Shown here one piece after another: positions 6,694 through 12,488 of a stretch of 12,488 bases of DNA (positions are counted from its first letter, which is position 1; each line of letters starts with the position of its first letter). The position numbers were made by a program, and so were the translations under genes. Source of the stretch: an uncultured Flavonifractor sp. (GTDB lineage Bacteria; Bacillota; Clostridia; Oscillospirales; Oscillospiraceae); assembly GCA_910585415.1 (NCBI GenBank), contig CAJUDT010000069.1, positions 1 to 12,488 of the forward strand, in the 5' to 3' direction. The notes beneath the pieces were generated by a model. The model saw only the letters and a list, made by a program, of their open reading frames with translations, was not told the DNA's origin and ran no database searches.

Positions 6694-8187
6694 TCAGACG
6701 CTTTGCAGGAAGCGCAGGAAGGCGGTGCGGCCCTCTTCGGTGCGCTTGTATACACCGGCGTGCTCCAGCACTTGGGCAAAGACCAGACCGGTTTCCTTTT
6801 GGACGATGTCCAGGGCGTTGTCCGGCGTGATGGAGTACCGGCCCCGGAACCCATCGGCCCAGGCGGCGTGCTTGGCGGTGCGTTCGTCGGCTTGCAGGCC
6901 GGCCCCCTTGGCCAGGGCTTCTGCCACGGCGGCAAGTTCCTCTTTCAGGCGGGCGGGGAGGACCGCAAGGCCCATGACCTCAATCAGGCCGATGTTCTCC
7001 TTTTTGATGTGGTGGAGCTCCGCGTGGGGGTGGTAGAGGCCCAAGGGGTGCTCCTCGGTGGTCAGGTTGTTGCGCAGAACCAAATCCAGCTCGAAGGCAT
7101 CCCCTCTCCGCCGGGCGATGGGGGTGATGGTGTTGTGAGGCTCTCCGCCGGTTTCGGCCAGGATGACGGCGCTCTCGTCGGTGTAGCCCCGCCACACACC
7201 CAGGATTTTGTCCGCCAGGGCGGACAGGCGCTCCGGGTCCTGGGCCGTCAGCCGGAGGACCGACATGGGCCATTTGACAATGCCCGCCGACACGTCCCCG
7301 AAGCCGGGGAAGGTGAAGGGGACCTCCACCGGGGCCTTCTCCATGGCAAAGGTGTACCGGCCCCCCTGGAAATGGTCGTGGGCCAGGATGGAGCCGCCGA
7401 CGATGGGCAGGTCGGCGTTGGAGCCCACAAAATAGTGGGGGAACTGGCCCACAAAGTCCAGGAGCTTTTCAAAGCAGGCCCGGTCAATCTTCATCGGCAC
7501 ATGCCGGCTGTTCAGGCAGATGCAGTGCTCGTTGTAGTACACATAGGGGGAGTACTGCAAAAACCAGGGGGAGCCGTTGATGGTGATGGGGACAATCCGG
7601 TGGTTCTGCCGGGCAGGGTGGTTGACCCGGCCGGCGTAGCCCTCGTTCTCGGCGCACAGCTGGCACCGGGGGTAGGCGGAGGCGGGCAGGTTCTTGGCGG
7701 CGGCGATGGCCTTGGGGTCCTTCTCCGGCTTGGACAGGTTGATGGTGATGTCCAAATCCCCGTACTCGGTGGGGGCTTTCCATTGCATGTCCTTGGCAAT
7801 GCGGTCCCGGCGGATGTAGTTGGTGTCCTGACTGAACTTGTAATACCAGTCGGTGGCTTTCTGAGGATTTTCGGCATAGAGCGCCTGGAACTTCTCAATC
7901 ACCTGGGCCGGGCGGGGGGTCAGACGGCCCATGAGCTCGGTGTCAAAGAGGTCACGGTACACCACGGAGCGCTCCGTCAGCACGCCCCGCTGATAGGCGT
8001 CGTCCAGCAGCTCATCCAGCACGGGGGCCAGCTCAATTTCTCCGGGGAATTTCTGCTCGGGGTCGGTATAGCTGTCCAGCTTCAGGGCGTCCAGGATGGT
8101 GTTGACCGCCCAGACGCATTCGCTCTCGTCAATCAGGCCCGTACGCAGGGCATAGGCGGCCAGCTTGGAGACGGCTTCATCAATCAT
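6694..8187 (-). CDS. galT: UDP-glucose--hexose-1-phosphate uridylyltransferase, type II GalT
   Basis: Transfers UMP from UDP-glucose to galactose 1-phosphate, giving UDP-galactose and glucose 1-phosphate (Leloir pathway, cytoplasm). At 497 aa it is of the long Firmicute type II family, not the ~350-aa E. coli type. Visible signatures are CQLCAENEGYAGR (175-187), VPITINGSPWFLQYSPY (199-215), NEHCICLNSRHVPM (219-232), the nucleotidyl-transfer motif VGGSILAHDHFQGG (263-276, His270 and His272) and HPHAELHHIKKENIGLIEVMG (386-406). AGGAGG lies eight bases before the ATG and settles the start. It begins 18 bp after the galK stop and is surely co-transcribed with it. GalE, needed to recycle UDP-galactose, is not in the window. 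Confidence 0.95.
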   Translation of the reverse strand: MIDEAVSKLAAYALRTGLIDESECVWAVNTILDALKLDSYTDPEQKFPGEIELAPVLDELLDDAYQRGVLTERSVVYRDLFDTELMGRLTPRPAQVIEKFQALYAENPQKATDWYYKFSQDTNYIRRDRIAKDMQWKAPTEYGDLDITINLSKPEKDPKAIAAAKNLPASAYPRCQLCAENEGYAGRVNHPARQNHRIVPITINGSPWFLQYSPYVYYNEHCICLNSRHVPMKIDRACFEKLLDFVGQFPHYFVGSNADLPIVGGSILAHDHFQGGRYTFAMEKAPVEVPFTFPGFGDVSAGIVKWPMSVLRLTAQDPERLSALADKILGVWRGYTDESAVILAETGGEPHNTITPIARRRGDAFELDLVLRNNLTTEEHPLGLYHPHAELHHIKKENIGLIEVMGLAVLPARLKEELAAVAEALAKGAGLQADERTAKHAAWADGFRGRYSITPDNALDIVQKETGLVFAQVLEHAGVYKRTEEGRTAFLRFLQSV

Positions 8188-8205
8188 GTCGGTTCCCTCC
8201 TTTGT

Positions 8206-9510
8206 TTATGCGGCAACCACGCATCCGCCCTGGGGCCGGATGTGGAGCACATGGCACTTGCCGGGGCCCAGCAGGGCCTCCATGCCGGTTTTGAACGTCT
8301 CCAGATCCCCGGTGGGGACCCAGGCCTGGATGGTGCCGGCGAAGCCGCCGCCGTGGACCCGGACTGCACCGGTATCCAAAAGACGCTCCGCCTCCGCCAG
8401 CGCCAGGGGGATGGCCTGCTGTCTGGTGTTATGGACAGACCAGGTATTTTGCAGATGGAGGGCAGAGGACAGCCCGGACTGCTGCACCAGGGTCAGGAAG
8501 AAGTCAAAGTCCCCGTTTTTGAGGACTGCGGCCTCCAGCGCCGCTGTGCGGTCGTCGTCGTAGAAGTGCATGGCCCGGAGCACCGCCCGGTCGCCGCAGG
8601 TTTGGCGCAGGGCGGGGATGGCGGCGCGGAAGTCCGTCACAGATACATCCCGCAGGACGGTTTTGCCAAAATAGGCCGCGACGGCCTTCATCTCGCGGGT
8701 GATGTCGGAGTAATCCTCCGTTAAGTACTTGGTGCTGTGGTCCGAGCCGGTGTCCACAATGCACAGGACATAGCCCGAGCGGGTGAAGTCGTAGTCGATT
8801 CGGTCCACAATGGGGTTGGCCGGGTCGGCGAAGTCGATGGCCACCGCGCCCCCCACCGAAGAACCCATTTGGTCCATCAGGCCACTGAGCTTGCCAAAGT
8901 AGACGTTTTCCGCGAATTGGCCGATTTTGGCGATGGTGATGGGGTCCAGTGCGCCGCCGCAGCAGAAATGATTCAAAATATTGCCCAAGAGGACCTCATA
9001 AGCGGCGGAGGAGGACAGGCCGGAGCCGGAGAGGACGTCGGACACCGCGTACACATCCACGCCGGTGAGGGTGTGGCCCAGCTCTGTGATTTTCGCGGCC
9101 ACCCCCCGCACCAGGGCAGCGGAGGTATTCTCTTCCTCTTTCCGGGGCTGGAGCTGGTCCAGGGAAATTTCCAGGGTGGGGTAGCCCTCCGAGCGGATAC
9201 GAATGCGGTTCGTGCCGTTGGGGGCGGCGCAGGCCAGCATGTCCAGGTCCACACTGCCGCAGAGGACGCGGCCATGCTGGTGGTCGGTGTGGTTGCCGCC
9301 GATCTCCGTGCGGCCGGGGCCGCTGAACAGGGCGGCGGGAGCGTCCTGGGCAGGGGAGAAAGCCGCCTGGAAGGAGCGCGCCACATGGAGGGCCCGGTCA
9401 CGGGCCGCTTTGAGGCTGGCCTCGCTTCCGTCCAGGGCGTACAGGGGGGCCAGGGCGGAGTCGCACTCCCCGGAGGCCACCGCGGAAAGGAGCTGTTTAC
9501 AGGTACGCAT
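8206..9510 (-). CDS. galK: Galactokinase (GHMP kinase family)
   Basis: Phosphorylates alpha-D-galactose with ATP to galactose 1-phosphate. The frame is open from 9567, but AGAGGTGA five bases before ATG 9510 and the promoter whose -10 overlaps the upstream part favour 9510, giving 434 aa. That is about 40 aa longer than E. coli GalK, mainly from an N-terminal extension of roughly 60 residues before the galactokinase signature. Motifs are PGRTEIGGNHTDHQHG (65-80, replacing the usual GRVNLIGEHTDYNGG), the GHMP ATP-binding loop GSGLSSSAA (162-170), LMDQMGSSVGG (211-221, with the likely catalytic Asp213) and the third motif VHGGGFAGTIQAWVP (385-399). The Asn for Glu change in the first motif (GGNHTDH) is, from memory, common in clostridial homologues. 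It lies 75 bp after galM and 18 bp before galT. Confidence 0.94.
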   Translation of the reverse strand: MRTCKQLLSAVASGECDSALAPLYALDGSEASLKAARDRALHVARSFQAAFSPAQDAPAALFSGPGRTEIGGNHTDHQHGRVLCGSVDLDMLACAAPNGTNRIRIRSEGYPTLEISLDQLQPRKEEENTSAALVRGVAAKITELGHTLTGVDVYAVSDVLSGSGLSSSAAYEVLLGNILNHFCCGGALDPITIAKIGQFAENVYFGKLSGLMDQMGSSVGGAVAIDFADPANPIVDRIDYDFTRSGYVLCIVDTGSDHSTKYLTEDYSDITREMKAVAAYFGKTVLRDVSVTDFRAAIPALRQTCGDRAVLRAMHFYDDDRTAALEAAVLKNGDFDFFLTLVQQSGLSSALHLQNTWSVHNTRQQAIPLALAEAERLLDTGAVRVHGGGFAGTIQAWVPTGDLETFKTGMEALLGPGKCHVLHIRPQGGCVVAA

Positions 9511-9539
9511 GGTTATCACCTCTTTATAAAGTCGAAACG

Positions 9540-9567
9540 AGTATAGCACGTTTGGCGGGATTTGCAA
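9540..9567 (-). promoter_or_regulatory. Internal promoter for galK-galT
   Basis: On the minus strand TTGCAA (9562-9567), a 16-bp spacer and TATACT (9540-9545) with TGC directly before it (extended -10). The start would be near 9533, leaving about 23 nt before ATG 9510, just enough for the AGAGGTGA site. It lies in the only sizeable gap within the metA-galM-galK-galT run, so galK-galT can be expressed apart from metA-galM. No clear GalR-like operator is seen. Confidence 0.65.
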
Positions 9568-9585
9568 TGGGCTGCGGATAAACTG

Positions 9586-10644
9586 TCAAGTTTCGGGTTC
9601 CAGCTGCTGGGCTGTGGTGAAGCGGTAGACGATTTGCTGGTGGTACTCGGCCCCCGCCCGGAGGACGGGGGAGGGGAACGCGGGGTGGTGGGGGGAGTCG
9701 GGGAAATACTGGGGCTCTAGGGCGAAGCCCCAGCGGTCATCATAGGGGGCTCCCCCCTTTCCGGCGGGACAGCCGGAGAGGAAATTGCCGGTGTAGAGCT
9801 GAAGGCCGGGGAGGGTTGTGGAGAGCTCCAGCAGGATTCCGGTGTCCGGGGACCAGGCGCGGGCGGCAGGGCGAAGGGTGGAATCCCAAGCCCGGAGGGC
9901 CCAGTTGTGGTCGAAGCCCTTGGCCTGTAAGAGCTGAGGGAAGGGGGAATTGATGTGGAGGCCAATGGGCTGCGGGGTGCGCAGGTCCATGGGAGTATCC
10001 GCCACAGGGGCCAGCGCACCGGTGGGGATGGAGTCCGGGCCGGAGGGGGTGTAGTGGTCTGCGAAAAGCTGGATGTACTGGCCCAGCACCGGGCCGCTCT
10101 GGTGGCCGGAGAGATTGAAATAGGTATGGCCGGTCAAATTACACAGGGTGTCCCGGTCAGCGCGGGCCCGGAGATCCAGGGTCAGAGCGCCGTCTTGGAG
10201 GGTGTATGCGGCCTGGACGGTCAGTGTGCCGGGGTAGCCCTCCTGGCCGTCGGGGCTGGTGAGGGAGAGGGTGAGTGCGTTCTCCGAAGCGCTCTCGACG
10301 GTCCAAAGCTGCCGGTCAAAGCCCAGAAGGCCCCCGTGGAGGTGGTTGGGGCCGTCGTTGGTGGGAAGCGGGTATTCCGTGCCGTTCAGCATGAAGGTAC
10401 TGCCGCCGATGCGGTTGGCGTACCGGCCCACCAGCGCGCCCAGGCACCCGTCCAGGGTCTGGTAGGCGGCCAGGGTGTCAAAGCCCAGAACCACGTCCAC
10501 CGGACAGCCCCGGCGGTCGGGTATGGTAAGAGATTGAACTGCGCCGCCGTAGGTGAGGATTCGGCAGGACAGAGGGCCGCTGGTCAGGGTATAGGCGTCC
10601 ACCGGCTGGCCGTCGGGCATACGGCCAAAAGGAGTTTGATTCAT
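9586..10644 (-). CDS. galM: Aldose 1-epimerase (galactose mutarotase)
   Basis: Interconverts beta- and alpha-D-galactose, feeding GalK. ATG 10644 (352 aa) is preferred over ATG 10650 because AGGAG (10654-10658) is nine bases from the former but only three from the latter. Length and motifs fit the family: GRYANRI (73-79), NHLHGG (100-105), NLTGHTYFNLSG (169-180) with the catalytic acid His173, GFDHNW (243-248) and FALEPQYFPDS (307-317) with the catalytic base Glu310. It begins 26 bp after the metA stop and precedes galK by 75 bp, placing it in the galactose group while also tightly coupled to metA. Confidence 0.94.
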   Translation of the reverse strand: MNQTPFGRMPDGQPVDAYTLTSGPLSCRILTYGGAVQSLTIPDRRGCPVDVVLGFDTLAAYQTLDGCLGALVGRYANRIGGSTFMLNGTEYPLPTNDGPNHLHGGLLGFDRQLWTVESASENALTLSLTSPDGQEGYPGTLTVQAAYTLQDGALTLDLRARADRDTLCNLTGHTYFNLSGHQSGPVLGQYIQLFADHYTPSGPDSIPTGALAPVADTPMDLRTPQPIGLHINSPFPQLLQAKGFDHNWALRAWDSTLRPAARAWSPDTGILLELSTTLPGLQLYTGNFLSGCPAGKGGAPYDDRWGFALEPQYFPDSPHHPAFPSPVLRAGAEYHQQIVYRFTTAQQLEPET

Positions 10645-10670
10645 GTGCATCCGCTCCTACTTTTTATATG

Positions 10671-11585
10671 TTATATGCGGGAGAGATCATAGGGGGTGGT
10701 CTGATAGACGTAGTAGTTGAGCCAGTTGGTATAGAGCAGCTGCCCCGCGCTGCGCCAGCGGACCACCGGGACCCGGCTGGGGTCATTTTCAGGGAAATAG
10801 TGGGCAGGTACCGCGATGTTCAGGCCCTTGTCCACATCCCGGCGGTATTCTCGAAGCAGGGTGTCCGGGTCATACTCCGGGTGGCCGGTGATGAAAAACT
10901 GCCGGCTGTCCTGGGTCTTGACTGCGTATACCCCCGCCTCCGATGAGGTGGAGAGCAGCTCCAAAGCCTGCGCGGCCCGGATATCGGCCTCTAAAACCTC
11001 GGTATAACGGGAGTGGGGGGCGTGGAACACATCGTCAAAGCCCCGGAAGAGAGGGGAGTTGGGCTTGAGAACCCGGTGTTCGTAGACACCGAAGAGCTTT
11101 TGGGGGAGGGTCCGCTTTTCGATGCCGTGGTGGAAGTACAGCCCCGCCTGAGCCCCCCAGCAGATGTGGAGGGTGGAGTGGACATGGGTGCGGCTCCAGG
11201 CCATAATGTCACACAGCTCCGGCCAGTAGTCCACTTGGTCGAACTCCAGGTTTTCCACCGGGGCCCCTGTGATAATCATGCCGTCAAAACGGCGGTCCCG
11301 GACCTGGTCGAAGGTGGTATAGAAGGCCTCCAAATGGTCCTCGTCGGTGTGCTGGGAAGAATAGCTGGCAGTACGCAGCAGCTCCACTTGGATTTGCACC
11401 GGCGTGTTGGAGAGCTTGCGGAGGATTTGTGTCTCGGTGACAATCTTGGTGGGCATCAGGTTCAAAATGAGCATGTTCAGCGGGCGGATATCCTGATGCA
11501 GTGCGCGGTGCTCGGTCATGACAAAGATGTTTTCACTCTCCAGCACGGCGGTGGCGGGCAGAGAGTCGGGAATCTTGATGGGCAT
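10671..11585 (-). CDS. metA: Homoserine O-acetyltransferase (MetA family, acetyl-CoA type)
   Basis: Activates homoserine at the first dedicated step of methionine synthesis. GGAGGG six bases before ATG 11585 fixes the start; the frame is open upstream to 11636 but those 17 residues do not look like the family. The 304-aa product aligns by eye without gaps to known catalytic positions: Lys47 (MPTK), Cys142 (ICWGAQAG), His235 and Glu237 (TGHPEYD). Position 111 is Glu (GAPVENLEF), the residue reported in Bacillus MetA to select acetyl-CoA; E. coli-type succinyltransferases have Gly there. Acetyl specificity is therefore inferred despite the usual label homoserine O-succinyltransferase. It opens the metA-galM-galK-galT run and is divergent from the rRNA operon. 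I see no SAM riboswitch or T-box before it, and no convincing -35, although TATGAT lies near 11630-11640. Confidence 0.93.
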   Translation of the reverse strand: MPIKIPDSLPATAVLESENIFVMTEHRALHQDIRPLNMLILNLMPTKIVTETQILRKLSNTPVQIQVELLRTASYSSQHTDEDHLEAFYTTFDQVRDRRFDGMIITGAPVENLEFDQVDYWPELCDIMAWSRTHVHSTLHICWGAQAGLYFHHGIEKRTLPQKLFGVYEHRVLKPNSPLFRGFDDVFHAPHSRYTEVLEADIRAAQALELLSTSSEAGVYAVKTQDSRQFFITGHPEYDPDTLLREYRRDVDKGLNIAVPAHYFPENDPSRVPVVRWRSAGQLLYTNWLNYYVYQTTPYDLSRI

Positions 11586-11714
11586 GGCAGTCCCTCCGGT
11601 TTTCTTCCTATATTTAAGATGAGTACAGGGTATCATATTTGCGTGGATTTCGCAACCGGACTTTGCGGCAAACAGGGGCTTTCAAAAAAACACGAAGAAA
11701 ATCGAAAAAAGGTG
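11586..11714. other. Divergent intergenic region between metA and the rRNA promoters
   Basis: This gap carries the metA ribosome site at its left end and an A-rich stretch at 11684-11710 just upstream of rRNA promoter P1, which could serve as an UP element. No gene, riboswitch or strong hairpin is seen. Confidence 0.5.
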
Positions 11715-11743
11715 TTGACAAATCCGGTTTCATTTGGTATATT
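11715..11743 (+). promoter_or_regulatory. rRNA operon promoter P1
   Basis: TTGACA (11715-11720), a 17-bp spacer and TATATT (11738-11743), preceded by the A-rich CGAAAAAAGG. The start would fall on the AG around 11749-11750, compatible with GTP initiation as in Bacillus rRNA promoters. Confidence 0.88.
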
Positions 11744-11843
11744 AATCGAGCGCCTCACGAAAGGCAAGTGCTTCCAGGGTGATGAGCCCTTAGCTCCGCA
11801 CATCGACCTTGCGGTTCAGATGAAAAAGAGCGAAAAAAAGCAC

Positions 11844-11872
11844 TTGACAAATGAGAGAGCGCGTGGTATCAT
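11844..11872 (+). promoter_or_regulatory. rRNA operon promoter P2
   Basis: TTGACA (11844-11849), a 17-bp spacer and TATCAT (11867-11872), again preceded by GCGAAAAAAAGCAC. The predicted start near 11879 is a G. Confidence 0.88.
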
Positions 11873-11966
11873 AAACGAGTTCGCGTCACTGACGAGGACG
11901 GGGCGAGGAAAAGGACTTAGGTTCTGGAGCGGCCGGGAGGTCGGGCGAAAGAGCTGAAAAAAGTAC

Positions 11967-11995
11967 TTGACAAGCCGAACTGAGTATGGTACAAT
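11967..11995 (+). promoter_or_regulatory. rRNA operon promoter P3
   Basis: TTGACA (11967-11972), a 17-bp spacer and TACAAT (11990-11995), preceded by GCTGAAAAAAGTAC. The start would be near 11999-12002, about 210 nt upstream of the mature 16S end. Confidence 0.88.
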
Positions 11996-11999
11996 AAAG

Positions 12000-12211
12000 A
12001 CCCGGTTGTGCAAGCCTGAACGGGTAAGCAGCAACGAGGGAGCGTGCACCTTGTAAATTAAACAACGTGAAAGAAACACGAAGCACCAGAAAAGGACGAG
12101 AAGTCCTTTCTGAAACAAGCAATTGTTTGGAAAGGCTCTTGACAAATTTCTTTGAAGCTAAGATAGGCTTCAATAAAGTGATTTAAGCGGTTTAGGCCGT
12201 TTGGATACCAT
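12000..12211 (+). ncRNA. rRNA leader with boxA-like antitermination element and stems
   Basis: Transcribed leader upstream of 16S. TTCTTTGAAGCTA at 12148-12160 resembles the boxA antitermination element of Bacillus rRNA leaders (TTCTTTGAAAACTA). It overlaps a perfect 7-bp stem, TTGAAGC (12152-12158) with GCTTCAA (12167-12173). Upstream is a hairpin at 12087-12112 (AAAGGAC/GTCCTTT plus CAG/CTG across a one-base bulge). CAATAAA (12171-12177) is complementary to TTTATTG (12212-12218) at the mature 16S end, a pairing that could help form the 5' processing domain. Confidence 0.65.

Positions 12212-12488
<277 letters not shown>

Noticed and set aside
6676..8724. 682-aa open frame on the plus strand
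   Set aside because: It is antisense to galT and galK, whose products carry unmistakable family motifs. Its Gly/Val/Gln-rich, low-complexity translation is typical of a high-GC shadow frame.
11586..11700. SAM riboswitch or T-box upstream of metA
   Set aside because: The leader is too short and lacks the conserved cores and a terminator hairpin.
12139..12167. Fourth rRNA promoter P4
   Set aside because: TTGACA is perfect, but the hexamers at 16-18 bp spacing (AGATAG, GATAGG, ATAGGC) are poor, and the boxA-like element occupies the spacer. Kept as a finding rather than a promoter.

Overview
The window comes from a high-GC Firmicute of the gut Oscillospiraceae. The 5' end of a 16S rRNA gene at the right edge reads like the Flavonifractor / Pseudoflavonifractor / Lawsonibacter / Intestinimonas group. 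This placement is from memory of those 16S sequences, not from a search. The gene content fits: the gdpP-rplI pair, a clostridial type II GalT, and a MetA carrying the acetyl-CoA-type Glu111.

Layout, left to right. Positions 1-540 hold no convincing gene. They are dense in inverted and direct repeats and look like a dispersed repeat element placed just downstream of rplI. Positions 545-3000 (minus strand) hold gdpP followed by rplI, with a good promoter at 3042-3070. A divergent intergenic region follows, with a 17-nt palindrome and a plus-strand promoter. That promoter drives a single gene (3364-3978) of apparent DUF4303 type, which looks like an orphan immunity-type protein. It converges on the next gene, and the space between them (3979-4182) holds several hairpins that probably terminate both transcripts. 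Positions 4183-6306 (minus) encode a secreted, SLH-anchored protein with a 5'-nucleotidase fold whose metal-binding motifs look destroyed. Positions 6322-6693 hold its promoter and an unusual run of four back-to-back hairpins just downstream of galT. Positions 6694-11585 (minus) are metA-galM-galK-galT: homoserine O-acetyltransferase followed by three Leloir enzymes. The last 600 bases hold three near-consensus tandem rRNA promoters, an antitermination-like leader and the first ~277 nt of 16S rRNA.

How the genes work together. GalM, GalK and GalT take beta-D-galactose to alpha-D-galactose, galactose 1-phosphate and UDP-galactose. GalE and a galactose transporter are not in the window. metA, which starts methionine synthesis from homoserine, sits 26 bp upstream of galM and may be co-transcribed with it, while galK-galT also have a promoter of their own. 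GdpP degrades the second messenger c-di-AMP at the membrane, and L9 belongs to the large ribosomal subunit. All protein genes except the DUF4303 gene run on the minus strand, divergent from the rRNA operon.

I found no convincing undescribed multi-gene system. The best leads are the apparently dead surface nucleotidase, the four-hairpin cluster after galT, the repeat element after rplI, and the rRNA leader, where a hairpin overlaps the boxA-like element.
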